Assembly: GCF_000591035.1 (NCBI RefSeq) | Contig: NC_022521.1 | Location: forward strand, 1,054,001-1,118,000 | Origin: Aeropyrum camini SY1 = JCM 12091 | Lineage (GTDB): Archaea > Thermoproteota > Thermoprotei_A > Sulfolobales > Acidilobaceae | DNA length: 64,000 nt | Direction: 5' to 3' | Shown: positions 1-8,384 of the stretch, in pieces | How positions within the stretch are numbered: position 1 is the first letter of the stretch | How the letters are laid out: every line of letters starts with the position of its first letter | Notes under the pieces: generated by a model | Told to the model about the DNA's origin: nothing | The model's database searches: none | Seen by the model: only the letters and a program-made list of their open reading frames with translations | Program-made: the position numbers and the translations under genes

Positions 1-1100
1 CCGGGCCTGACGGACGCCACTATACCGCGGGACTCGAGGAACCTGCCTAGCCTTTCCGGCTCCCTATGCCTGAAAACCACTATACCAGCCGTCATGCCCC
101 GTGGGGTCACAGTCTCTACCCCCATGCTGGCTAGCGAGTCTATGAGCCGCTGGACCAGCCTTCCCGTGTGGCTGTTGTAGAGGCCGGGCGCGTCGTAGAC
201 GGTGAGGAGCTTTAGAGAAGCCTTTAGGCTCACGAACGCTATGGCGGGCCATGTCCCCCACTCCAGCACCTTAGCGTCTCTCGCCCTCCTAAACTCTGAG
301 AGGTCGAAGGGCCTCGAGAAGAGGGGCTCCCCCCTCGCAAGCCTCTCCATCACAGAGTCGTCGATAGCCATCCAGCCGGAGAACATGGGGTCGAGGCTTG
401 GGAGGAGCTCCTGGGAGACGTAGGCGAAGCCGCCTCCGTGGAGGCCTAGGAGCCACTTGTAGCTCCCTGTAAACGCCGCGTCAAGCCCTAGCTTCTTAAC
501 GTCGAGAGGGTGGACGCCCGCGGCGTGGAAGACGTCGCTCACCATCAACGCACCGTGGCTGTGGGCCAGCTCGGCGAGGGCCCTCAGGTTCTCCCTACAC
601 CCCGTTATCCAGGAGACCATGTCCACGTATACTATGGAGGTGTTGTCGTCAACAAGCCTCTCGAACCCATCGAGGCCCACGCAGCCGTCGGTGGCGCGGG
701 CTATCCTCACCTCTCGTATAAGCCCCCTCCTAGCCATGGCGTGGAACGTATAGACGCCGGTGGGGAAGTTGGTCTCGCTCACCACAACGTTAGACTCCCG
801 CGGGAGCTTCAGGCTGGAGAGGAATGCGTTAAGCCCGTATGACACCCCGGGTACGGCAGCCACCTCCTCCAGCTTCGCCCCCACCATAGAGGCGAAAAGC
901 CTCCTCGCCTCCACTATGTCCTCCAGAGCCTCGCCCCAAGGCTCCCCCTCTCTGTTCCACAGGTCGAGGAAACCCTCTACAGCCTCCTTGACGTCGAGCG
1001 TCAGGGGGCCAGCGCCGGCGGTGTCGAGATATATCTTCCTGGAGAATATGGGGATCCGAGACCTAACCTCTGTTAGCCAAGAGCTGCTCAAACACACCAC
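1..1100 (-). CDS. Class V aminotransferase (cysteine desulfurase/kynureninase-like), C-terminus cut off
   Basis: A PLP-dependent fold-type I enzyme. Translating the minus strand gives a continuous frame that leaves the window at position 1, so the C-terminal part is missing. Visible marks are an N-terminal YLDTAGAG stretch, a central VSDVFHAAG segment (the cofactor-binding Asp region) and SYKWLLG, whose Lys is the expected Schiff-base residue; then GGGFAYVS. These fit the class V (NifS/CsdA/kynureninase-like) family; which substrate is used cannot be told from here. Start is uncertain: GTG codons end at 1118, 1100 and 1097 and a TTG at 1091; 1100 is a compromise. It lies downstream of argS, same strand, after a short gap. 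Confidence 0.8.
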   Translation of the reverse strand, partial: MVCLSSSWLTEVRSRIPIFSRKIYLDTAGAGPLTLDVKEAVEGFLDLWNREGEPWGEALEDIVEARRLFASMVGAKLEEVAAVPGVSYGLNAFLSSLKLPRESNVVVSETNFPTGVYTFHAMARRGLIREVRIARATDGCVGLDGFERLVDDNTSIVYVDMVSWITGCRENLRALAELAHSHGALMVSDVFHAAGVHPLDVKKLGLDAAFTGSYKWLLGLHGGGFAYVSQELLPSLDPMFSGWMAIDDSVMERLARGEPLFSRPFDLSEFRRARDAKVLEWGTWPAIAFVSLKASLKLLTVYDAPGLYNSHTGRLVQRLIDSLASMGVETVTPRGMTAGIVVFRHREPERLGRFLESRGIVASVRP

Positions 1101-1183
1101 ACCTCTAAGGCCTGACACTATTGTGAGGAGGCCAGGCTAGAAAACGGTTGAGAGCGGGCCGTACGGGGGGCTCTCTCGGGTGG

Positions 1184-3118
1184 CTACATTTTTTCCAGGG
1201 GCTCGACGCCCAGGAGCCTGAGCCCCTCTCCTATGACGCTCTTCACTAGGAGGACGAGCGCGGCCTTGGCGTGCCTGGCCCCCTCCCACTCCTCGTGTAT
1301 AACACTGTCCTTCTGGTACCACGAGTTGAACATGTCGGCGAGCCTCAGCAGGTAGGATGCTAGGTCCTCTGGAGCTAGGTCGTCGGCAGCTTTTGCCGAT
1401 ACTAGGGGGAACCGGAGTGCCTCCACGAAGATCTCCCTCCTAGCACCCTCTTCCAGGCTGGCCGGGTGGGCCTTGAGATAGTCTATCTCACCGTGTTTCT
1501 CCAGGATGCTCGAGGCCCTGGCGTGCGTGTACTGGAGGTAAGGCGCTGTGTTCTCCTTCAAGTCTAGTATCCTCTCCACGTCAAGCGTTATCGGCTTCAG
1601 CCTACCAGGCCTAACCAGGGCGAACCTTATGGCCCCCACTGCGATCTTCTCCGCAGTAGCCTCTATCCACCCCCTATCGGCGCCGGGGTTCCTGGACTCG
1701 ACCTCCCTAACGCTCCTGGCCTTCGCCATATCCAGGAGCTCGTCCAGAGTCACATACTCCCCCCTCCTGCTGCTCATCCTCCTCCCGGGGAGGCTGACTA
1801 TCTCGTAGTCATAGTGCATCATGTTGAGGGCCTCCCTCCTGTAGCCCAGCCCCAGGAGGGCCAGCCTTATCTGGAGCTGGGGCAGCCTCTGGTCAGCCCC
1901 TATCACGTTTATAACCCTGTCGGCCCCTGTCACCCTAAACTTGTACACGCTATAAGCCAGATCTCTCGTCGTGTAGAGCGTGGTGCCGTCGCTCCTCACA
2001 AGTATTAGGGGGGGTATCTCCAGGCTTTTAGGCAGCTTTATGTAGGAAGACGCCTCAGGGTCTCGGGCGAGGACCTCGCGGGCGATCCTTGGTATGTCGA
2101 GGGCTATAGCATCCTTGTGTACCGTCAGGAACGGGCTACGCCTAGCCTCCTCTATAATCTTCTCCACGAGCCTGCTCCACAGGAGGTCGCTCTCCCAGTC
2201 CCAGTCGTCGAAATCAACCCCGAACCTGCGCAGCGTCTCCCTGAAGCCCTCGAGGACGGCGGAGACAACCCCCCTAATGAGGCTCTTCTCAGGCTCCTCA
2301 CCCCTCTCATACCTCCTCATCATATCGGAGACGAGCCTCTCAGGATCTTCCAGAGAGCCCACGGACTCGAGTATACGCTCGAAAACCTCCTTGTCACCCC
2401 TCTCCTTGAGCCTGGCTAGTATAGATAGGGCCTCGTCAACCTTCGAGGTCTCACCCCTCCGCCTCGCAGCAACGGCTTCCAGAGCGTTATGTGTGACCGC
2501 GTAGACCCAGCCAACGGCGTGGTCAACCTTAACACCCATCCTCGAAGCAAGCTCCCCAGGCGTAACCCCGGATAGCCTGAAGCCTAGCGAAGCCACAACA
2601 GCCTGCCTACCAACGTCGTCAATATAGAACCTCGTGTTAACCCTGTGCCCCCTAGCCTTCAACAGCCTTGCGAGAGCATCGCCTAGGGAGGAGTTCCTGG
2701 CGTGCCCCAGGTGCAGGGGGTGTATGGGGTTGGCGCTTGTGTGCTCCACCACTATAGTCTCCGGCCTGGAGGTCCTCGCCATCGAGGGGCGCCAGCCCGA
2801 TGATAGGAGCCTGAAAACCTCGTCCCCCAGCTTCTCCACGTCAAAGACAATGTTGAGGTAGCCGGCCTCGAGCCTTGGGGAGGCCCACGTTATCCCCCTC
2901 TCCCACAGCTTCCCCCTGAGAGACTCAACTATCGAGTCAGCGCTCGCGTTTGAGGACCTGGCGAACCTCATAAGCGGGAATCCAAGGTCACCATACTCCC
3001 TCCTAGGCGGGGGGGCTAGGAGGCGCTCCACAACGCCTATATCAACGCCGAGGACCTCGGATAGGTAGCTCGACACTATACCGTGGAGCCTCGTCAGGGG
3101 GTCTATCGAGTTCACCAC
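1184..3118 (-). CDS. argS: Arginyl-tRNA synthetase
   Basis: Class I synthetase that charges tRNA-Arg. The 644-residue length is normal for archaeal ArgRS. Seen in order: an N-terminal Add1-like domain (about residues 1-110), the HLGHARN version of the HIGH motif near residue 136, the IDDVGRQ segment, a long insertion typical of ArgRS, a degenerate KMSKS-like MSSRRG motif near residue 440, and an alpha-helical anticodon-binding domain ending in a hydrophobic VEPLEKM tail. The start is GTG-GTG-AAC at 3118. An A/T-rich TATA-like stretch sits about 40 bases upstream (around 3157-3165). It seems to be the first gene of a unit that could continue into the aminotransferase. Confidence 0.97.
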   Translation of the reverse strand: MVNSIDPLTRLHGIVSSYLSEVLGVDIGVVERLLAPPPRREYGDLGFPLMRFARSSNASADSIVESLRGKLWERGITWASPRLEAGYLNIVFDVEKLGDEVFRLLSSGWRPSMARTSRPETIVVEHTSANPIHPLHLGHARNSSLGDALARLLKARGHRVNTRFYIDDVGRQAVVASLGFRLSGVTPGELASRMGVKVDHAVGWVYAVTHNALEAVAARRRGETSKVDEALSILARLKERGDKEVFERILESVGSLEDPERLVSDMMRRYERGEEPEKSLIRGVVSAVLEGFRETLRRFGVDFDDWDWESDLLWSRLVEKIIEEARRSPFLTVHKDAIALDIPRIAREVLARDPEASSYIKLPKSLEIPPLILVRSDGTTLYTTRDLAYSVYKFRVTGADRVINVIGADQRLPQLQIRLALLGLGYRREALNMMHYDYEIVSLPGRRMSSRRGEYVTLDELLDMAKARSVREVESRNPGADRGWIEATAEKIAVGAIRFALVRPGRLKPITLDVERILDLKENTAPYLQYTHARASSILEKHGEIDYLKAHPASLEEGARREIFVEALRFPLVSAKAADDLAPEDLASYLLRLADMFNSWYQKDSVIHEEWEGARHAKAALVLLVKSVIGEGLRLLGVEPLEKM

Positions 3119-3486
3119 TCTATATACACACCCAGTTTCAGGTCTAGATGCTGGCCTCTAAATTTTTCCCGTCCCCAGGCTATCCACCGACAAGTGATAC
3201 AACGATCCACCTAGCCCCCCCGGGTCTCCACAGCAGCCCCAGGGCGATGCCCGGCTGTATAAACCTCGTCGTCAACCAGGTACGTGCGATGCACAACCGG
3301 GACTACTGCAAACACGCTAGACTACACGCTATTCAAGACTCCCCGGGGACCCCATTATGACAGGGCTTGCAGGCGGCTGGCGGGGTTTCCGCCGAATTGT
3401 GGCTTAGGCCTGCTTCAGATTAAAACCCTTCCGAGTCCAATACATGTTAAACAGGAGTTAACTGGTAGTGTGGTGGGTGGTTGCTC
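3119..3486. promoter_or_regulatory. Divergent intergenic region argS / rtcB
   Basis: 368 bases without a convincing gene. For rtcB there is a TATA-like GATTAAAACC at 3418-3427, an inverted repeat GTTAA-N7-TTAAC at 3446-3462 near the expected transcription start, and a strong GGTGGGTGG ribosome binding site at 3472-3480. For argS there is an AAATTTAGAGG TATA-like element near 3157-3165 on the minus strand. A second plus-strand TATA-like sequence (TGTATAAACC, about 3256-3265) has no obvious gene behind it. Confidence 0.5.
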
Positions 3487-4932
3487 ATGCTTCCTGTTAG
3501 GAGGATAGACAAGTACGTGTGGATGATTCCCCAGGACGCCAAGCCTTGTATGAGGGTTCCCGCTATTGTCTATGCCGACGACTTTCTGATCGAGAAGATG
3601 AAGCAGGATAAGACGCTTCTCCAGGCAGCCAACGTGGCGTGCCTTCAAGGTATTCAGAAGTACTCTATAGTAATGCCAGACGGACACCAGGGATACGGCT
3701 TCCCGATAGGCGGAGTCGCAGCCATGGATATTGAGGAGGAGAACGGTGTCATAAGCCCTGGCGGCGTAGGCTACGATATAAACTGTGGGGTCAGGGTTCT
3801 AAGGACTAATCTCACAGAGGAGGATGTTAGGCCTAAGCTGAAGGAGCTTGTGGACACGCTCTACTACAACGTCCCCAGCGGGCTGGGGAGCACTGGCAAG
3901 GTTAAGCTGAGCATCCAGGAGCTGGACAAGGTTCTGGACACGGGTGTGGAGTGGGCTATATCCAGGGGATACGGCTGGGCCGAGGATAAGGAGCACATAG
4001 AGGAGAGGGGCAGCTGGAGCCTGGCGGACTCGAGCAAGGTCAGCCAGACGGCGAAGAGGAGGGGGGCCGAGCAGCTGGGCACCCTCGGCAGCGGCAACCA
4101 CTTCCTCGAGGTCCAGGTTGTGGAGAGGGTCTTCGACGAGAGGATAGCCAAGGCTTATGGCCTGTTCGAGGGGCAGGTTGTGGTTATGATACACACTGGC
4201 AGCAGGGGTCTCGGCCACCAGGTTGCCAGCGACTATCTAATGGTGATGGAGAGGGCAATGAGGAAGTACGGGACCATACCGCCTGACAGGGAGCTAGCCA
4301 GCATACCATACAACTCGCCTGAGGCCCAGAACTACGTTAGGGCTATGGCCGCGGCCGCGAACTTTGCATGGACTAACAGGCAGATGATAACCCACTGGAC
4401 TAGGGAGAGCTTCAGGAAGGTCTTCCACCAGGACCCGGACAAGCTCGGCCTCGAGATAGTCTATGACGTGGCTCACAACATAGCTAAGATTGAGGAGTAC
4501 GATGTAGACGGGAAGAGAAAGAAGCTGGTGATACACAGGAAAGGAGCCACAAGAGCATTCCCGCCCGGCCACCCAGAAATACCCAGGGACTACATGGACG
4601 TAGGCCAGCCTGTGCTAATACCCGGCAGCATGGGGACAGGAAGCTACATACTAGCCGGCGTCCCCGAGGGAGTGAAGAGCTGGTACACAGCCCCCCACGG
4701 CGCCGGGAGGTGGATGAGCAGGTCCAGGGCTAAGAGGACTAAGACGTTCAACCAGGTCCTCGAGGAGCTGGCCGCCAAGGGCATCTACATAAGGGCGAGC
4801 AACCGGGCGACCGTCGTGGAGGAGATGCCGGAGGCTTACAAGGACGTCGACAGGGTCGCACAGGTGGCACACGCCGTCGGTATAGGGAGGCTCGTTGCGC
4901 GCATGAGGCCTATTGGCGTGACCAAGGGCTAG
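3487..4932 (+). CDS. rtcB: RtcB-type RNA-splicing ligase (3'-phosphate RNA ligase)
   Basis: Joins 2',3'-cyclic phosphate and 5'-OH ends with GTP and Mn2+, the step that seals archaeal tRNA exons after intron removal. The protein (about 481 residues) has the family signatures: MPDGHQGYGFPIGG, GGVGYDINCG containing the metal-binding Cys, GTLGSGNHFLEVQ with an active-site His, HTGSRGLGHQ, YDVAHNIAK, and PHGAGR at the C-terminal end with the guanylylated His. No intein is present, unlike some archaeal rtcB genes. A TTG at 3481 is in frame, but ATG 3487 has a 6-base spacing to the GGTGGGTGG site and is preferred. An intron-bearing tRNA-Pro in this same window is a natural substrate class. Confidence 0.97.
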   Translation: MLPVRRIDKYVWMIPQDAKPCMRVPAIVYADDFLIEKMKQDKTLLQAANVACLQGIQKYSIVMPDGHQGYGFPIGGVAAMDIEEENGVISPGGVGYDINCGVRVLRTNLTEEDVRPKLKELVDTLYYNVPSGLGSTGKVKLSIQELDKVLDTGVEWAISRGYGWAEDKEHIEERGSWSLADSSKVSQTAKRRGAEQLGTLGSGNHFLEVQVVERVFDERIAKAYGLFEGQVVVMIHTGSRGLGHQVASDYLMVMERAMRKYGTIPPDRELASIPYNSPEAQNYVRAMAAAANFAWTNRQMITHWTRESFRKVFHQDPDKLGLEIVYDVAHNIAKIEEYDVDGKRKKLVIHRKGATRAFPPGHPEIPRDYMDVGQPVLIPGSMGTGSYILAGVPEGVKSWYTAPHGAGRWMSRSRAKRTKTFNQVLEELAAKGIYIRASNRATVVEEMPEAYKDVDRVAQVAHAVGIGRLVARMRPIGVTKG

Positions 4933-4961
4933 GCGGCCACACGCTCCAGCCCCCAAACACC

Positions 4962-5495
4962 CTACCCCTCCCCCCTCAGCTTTTTCAAAGCCATCTCAGC
5001 GTAAGTCTCACTCACCCTCCTATCCCTTAGCCCGAGCATAGACTCCACCCTCTCTATACTCTCCGGCTCCCCGGCCTCGATCTCCACGAAACACCCAAGC
5101 GACTCCACACTATCCAAGGTGACAATAACCCCCCTGCCCCTGTAGTACCGTCGCCTTTTCCTCACAGCTAGGGCCTCCTCAAAGCCTAGCCTAGCCAGTA
5201 GGAGGCGGGCCTCCTCAACGCTGGAGAGACTGATCTCTATCTCCTCCCTAGCCTTGAAACCCCCCTCCATCCTCGGCCCCTTGTAGGTGAGCTTACCCCC
5301 TCCACCGCTGTAGACTCTAAGCCTGAGCGCCTCGTCCCTCGATAGCATGTCCCTACAGGGGTGCCTATAGTATATGTCGACCTCCAGACTCTCCTGCTCG
5401 AAGGTGAAGCCTGCGCCCCGCAACACCGCCTCGATGGTCTCGATCTCACCACACTCTATCCTATACTTTGACTCAATCTCAACTCCCCTACCCAA
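4962..5495 (-). CDS. CYTH domain protein (class IV adenylate cyclase / triphosphatase-like)
   Basis: The 177-residue protein opens with the EIESKYRI form of the ExExK motif that defines CYTH triphosphate tunnel enzymes, followed by alternating charged strands (ALRLRVY, KLTYKGPR, FKAREEIEI, VTLDSVESLGCFVEIE) that supply the tunnel Arg, Lys and Glu residues. It is full length for CyaB-like archaeal proteins. Family members include class IV adenylyl cyclases, thiamine triphosphatases and inorganic triphosphatases; the reaction here cannot be chosen from sequence. It is the last minus-strand gene behind the isoprenoid cluster, separated from it by a gap that holds a candidate C/D box RNA. Confidence 0.88.
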   Translation of the reverse strand: MGRGVEIESKYRIECGEIETIEAVLRGAGFTFEQESLEVDIYYRHPCRDMLSRDEALRLRVYSGGGGKLTYKGPRMEGGFKAREEIEISLSSVEEARLLLARLGFEEALAVRKRRRYYRGRGVIVTLDSVESLGCFVEIEAGEPESIERVESMLGLRDRRVSETYAEMALKKLRGEG

Positions 5496-5529
5496 ACGCT
5501 ACACCCCCAGAGGAGGCCTGGCGGGAGGG

Positions 5530-5600
5530 GTGCTCAGAGAGGGTGACAACAGATCATCCCCCGGCAGTCTGGGTCGCAGCCGTCACCACTCATCACAGCC
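5530..5600 (-). ncRNA. Candidate C/D box guide sRNA
   Basis: On the minus strand a perfect C box GTGATGA (forward 5590-5596) is followed 51 bases later by a perfect D box CTGA (forward 5534-5537). Between them is a C'-like GGATGAT preceded by a poor D' (CTGC). The size and box order match archaeal 2'-O-methylation guides, which bind L7Ae, Nop5 and fibrillarin. The guide in front of box D would read TTGTCACCCTCT; I did not identify a target. The element sits in the gap between two same-strand genes, so it may be cut from a longer transcript. The weak D' box is the main doubt. Confidence 0.5.
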
Positions 5601-5648
5601 ATCTATAAGGCTGAGGACCTGGAGGGTGTTAAGCCTAGCTCGCCCAGC

Positions 5649-6185
5649 CTATTCGGCCGGGTCCAGCCACACAATATCGCTCTCGTCGGCTATCACATAT
5701 ATATAGGCTGGGGGGTGTCTCGCGTGGTCTGTAAGTATTATCGCCACAACGCCCTCCACGCCAGCCCTTAAGGTCCTCGTCTCCCCCTTCCCCGTTAATA
5801 TGTAGGAGAGAACAGTCCTCTCGCCAACACGAGTGCCCTCTAGAGAGAAGTGGCTAACCTGGACTCCCGCCGCCTCCACTAGCTTAACCCTCGTGCCCTC
5901 CCTCAGCATGAGCCCCTTCATACCCCTCCAGGGTATGAGTACTACGAAGCTTCTGACCACCTTAGAGCCCACGATGTCTATAGACTCCTTGATAGCGTGC
6001 TCGTAGACTGCTAGCCCGTAGCGCTTCAGCCCCTCGACAGGCCCCCTGTAGTACTTTCGACGCTCCACGTCCACCCATATGCTCCTCTCGGAGGTGCGGT
6101 CCTCTATGTAGAGCTCGGGGAACCTGTAGTCTTCGGGGCTATACTCCTCCCCCCACCCCCTCTTCTCCCTCGCAGACCCGCTCAT
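5649..6185 (-). CDS. Conserved-context unknown protein, coupled to the prenyl synthase gene
   Basis: A 178-residue protein I do not recognise. It has a charged, hydrophilic N-terminus (about 50 residues) followed by alternating beta-rich segments (SFVVLIPW, VKLVEAAGVQVSHFSL, VLSYILTGKG, GVVAIILTD, YIYVIADE) and no membrane segment, signal peptide or cysteine motif. The initiating ATG follows directly on the stop codon of the prenyl diphosphate synthase gene (TAGATG), which implies co-translation in the isoprenoid operon. The codon use is like that of its neighbours. Function unknown; a role with the lipid pathway is only inferred from position. Confidence 0.75.
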   Translation of the reverse strand: MSGSAREKRGWGEEYSPEDYRFPELYIEDRTSERSIWVDVERRKYYRGPVEGLKRYGLAVYEHAIKESIDIVGSKVVRSFVVLIPWRGMKGLMLREGTRVKLVEAAGVQVSHFSLEGTRVGERTVLSYILTGKGETRTLRAGVEGVVAIILTDHARHPPAYIYVIADESDIVWLDPAE

Positions 6186-7184
6186 CTACTTCTCCCTCTC
6201 GACAATATAGTCTAGGAGCTGGTTTAGCAGCTCCTTCGCCTCCCCGTCAACAGCCGGGACCCTGGCGAGTATGTCCCTGGCCCTCTCTACGTAGAAGCGG
6301 GCTCTAGACTCTGCATAGTCCAGAGCCCCCGACTCCACTATTATAGACGCAGCCCTCCTCAGCTCCTCTTCGCTAGCCTTGGGGCCTACTAGGTCGACAA
6401 TCTCCTTCCTCCCCGCCTTCTTCACAGCGTATATGACTAGCAGCGTCTTCTTCCCCCTCCTCAAGTCGTTGTAGACAGGCTTCCCGGTCACCTTCGGATC
6501 GCCTATCACACCCAGTATGTCGTCCCTTATCTGGAAGGCCACCCCAGCGTTCATGCCGACCTCGCCCATAAGCTTCTCCAGCTCACTACTAGCACCAGCC
6601 GCGACGGCCCCTATGCGGGCGGCCGCCTCTATAAGGGCCCCGGTCTTCAGCCTGACCATGTTGAGGTAGTCGGCGACGTCGACATCCCAAGTCTTCTCGA
6701 AGAGCATGTCGTATGCCTGGCCCCTGGATATTTGCAGTGCAGCCTCGGAAAGAACCTTGAAGGCCCTGTAGGCCTGCTCGAAGCTCATACCCCACTCCCT
6801 GGAGTCTGCTATCATCTTGAAGGAGGCCGCGTGGAGGGTGTCCCCAGCGAGTATAGCCCAGTCCTCCCCGTAGACTACGTGTGTCGCCGGCACGCCCCTC
6901 CTCATCTCATCCCTATCCATTATGTCGTCGTGGATAAGCGAGAACGTGTGCGCCGTCTCTATAGACGATGCGAGAGGGACGGCGCGGGCCTCAGCCTCAA
7001 CCCCCCCGAGCATCCTCGCCGTCAAGAGCGTTATGAGGGGTCTAAGCCTCTTCCCCCCGGCCTTTATGAGATGTAGACTCGCGCCGCTCAGCCTGTCGGG
7101 GGAGAAGCTCATGAAGTCCATAATATAGTGGTCTATCAGCATCGAGTACCTGGACGCGGCTTCAAACAGTTTATCCCACTTCAA
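6186..7184 (-). CDS. Long-chain prenyl diphosphate synthase (farnesylgeranyl/geranylgeranyl type)
   Basis: Trans-prenyltransferase that extends allylic diphosphates with IPP to make the side chains of archaeal membrane lipids. The 332-residue protein has GGKRLRP near the N-terminus, the first Asp-rich motif DDIMDRD, a GD(T)LHAASF helix, the Lys-Thr (LKTGALIE) region and the second Asp-rich motif RDDILG. Aeropyrum is known for C25,C25 lipids and a characterised farnesylgeranyl diphosphate synthase, so C25 product is expected; a C20 product cannot be excluded from sequence. Phe lies five residues before the first Asp-rich motif. It follows the IPP isomerase gene by about 70 bases and directly abuts the next gene. 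Confidence 0.93.
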   Translation of the reverse strand: MKWDKLFEAASRYSMLIDHYIMDFMSFSPDRLSGASLHLIKAGGKRLRPLITLLTARMLGGVEAEARAVPLASSIETAHTFSLIHDDIMDRDEMRRGVPATHVVYGEDWAILAGDTLHAASFKMIADSREWGMSFEQAYRAFKVLSEAALQISRGQAYDMLFEKTWDVDVADYLNMVRLKTGALIEAAARIGAVAAGASSELEKLMGEVGMNAGVAFQIRDDILGVIGDPKVTGKPVYNDLRRGKKTLLVIYAVKKAGRKEIVDLVGPKASEEELRRAASIIVESGALDYAESRARFYVERARDILARVPAVDGEAKELLNQLLDYIVEREK

Positions 7185-7256
7185 AACACCAACACCCTCA
7201 GCATCCCCGGGGCTCTAGGGCTGTTGTCGACAGCCTTTCAATCTTTAGCGGGAAGC

Positions 7257-8384
7257 CTACTTAACCTCTTTATAGGCGAGGGCCTCGAGCCTCAGTATAT
7301 TGGCGTACCACCGCGGGTCTATACCTCTAGCGGCCGCCTCCTCCGCAAGCCTACCCCACACCACTATAGGCGCCCTCCAGAGGCCCCTCGCCCTCCTCTC
7401 GCCAACCATGTAAACAACAGTCCTGAGCTGATACTCGAACGCCCGCAAAAGCTTCAGAGTAGCCCCCCTACCCCCGGAGAGCAGGCTCCTTATAGCCGGT
7501 AGCGCTACGCCCGCGGCGTCAGCCCCAAGGGCTATGGCCCTGGCTGCGTCGAGACCGTTCCTAACACCCCCGCTCGCTATAATATACGCGTCGGGGGCCG
7601 CCGCCCTCGCCTCCATCACCGCAACGGCCGTGGGGTTGCCCCAGAAGTCCTGCAGCGGCCCCGCCTCCAGCGGTGACCCAGCCTTCTTACCCCTGAAGAC
7701 CTCGATTTTAATCCAGTTAGTCCCTCCGAGCCCGGCGGTGTCGAAGCACCTAACCCCCAGCGCCCTAAGCTGGGCCACCGTCTCGCGGGAGAGGCCGTTG
7801 CCCGTCTCCTTGACTATAACCGGCACCCCAGCAGCCTCTGCAGCCTCGGCTATCTTCCCGATAACACCCCTGTAAAAGGGGTCTCCCTCGGGCTGGTAGG
7901 CCTCCTGCCCAGGGTTAAGGTGTATCGCAATAGCGTCCGCGTCAATCATCTCAACAGCCATCCTAACCTCCCTCACAGAGTAGCCGAGGGAGAGCTGCGG
8001 CGCTCCAAGGTTGGCTATAAGAAATGCATTGGGCGCCGCCTCCCTAGCGGCCCTGAAGGTCCTGGCGAGGCTAGGATCCTCTATAGCAGCCCTCTGGCTC
8101 CCAACGCCTATAGCTATACCCAGCTCCTCGGCGACGGAAGCCAGCTCCCTGTTTATCCACTCCACATCAGGGTGGCCCCCCGTCATACCCGTTATAACTA
8201 GAGGCGCCTTGAGCCTGCCCCCGCAGAAGTCTATCCCCAGGTCCACGTCCCCAAGGTTAACCTCTGGAGTGGGGTTGTGCACAATCCTGACATACTCGAG
8301 CAGCGTGGACTCTCTAGACTCGACCTTGCTAGACACTATCATCTTCAGGTGTTCTAGCTTCCTCGCTGAAGTGTCGCCTGTCAA
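7257..8384 (-). CDS. fni: Type 2 isopentenyl-diphosphate delta-isomerase (FMN-dependent)
   Basis: Interconverts IPP and DMAPP using reduced FMN. The 375-residue TIM-barrel protein shows ITGMTGGH (FMN-binding), GIGVGSQRAA, IANLGAPQL, AIHLNPGQEAYQPEGD, VIVKETGNG with a conserved Lys-Glu, DTAGLGGTNW, and the phosphate-binding IIASGGVRNGLD plus GADAAGVALP. The TTG start overlaps the TGA stop of the isopentenyl phosphate kinase gene (TTGA), a four-base overlap that indicates translational coupling. It supplies the allylic starter for the prenyl synthase encoded next. Confidence 0.96.
   Translation of the reverse strand: MTGDTSARKLEHLKMIVSSKVESRESTLLEYVRIVHNPTPEVNLGDVDLGIDFCGGRLKAPLVITGMTGGHPDVEWINRELASVAEELGIAIGVGSQRAAIEDPSLARTFRAAREAAPNAFLIANLGAPQLSLGYSVREVRMAVEMIDADAIAIHLNPGQEAYQPEGDPFYRGVIGKIAEAAEAAGVPVIVKETGNGLSRETVAQLRALGVRCFDTAGLGGTNWIKIEVFRGKKAGSPLEAGPLQDFWGNPTAVAVMEARAAAPDAYIIASGGVRNGLDAARAIALGADAAGVALPAIRSLLSGGRGATLKLLRAFEYQLRTVVYMVGERRARGLWRAPIVVWGRLAEEAAARGIDPRWYANILRLEALAYKEVK

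Noticed and set aside
1548-1808. Plus-strand ORFs opposite argS and other long genes
   Set aside because: Many plus-strand frames over 60 residues lie opposite GC-rich minus-strand genes; they have low-complexity Ser/Leu/Pro composition and no conserved motifs, as expected for shadow frames.
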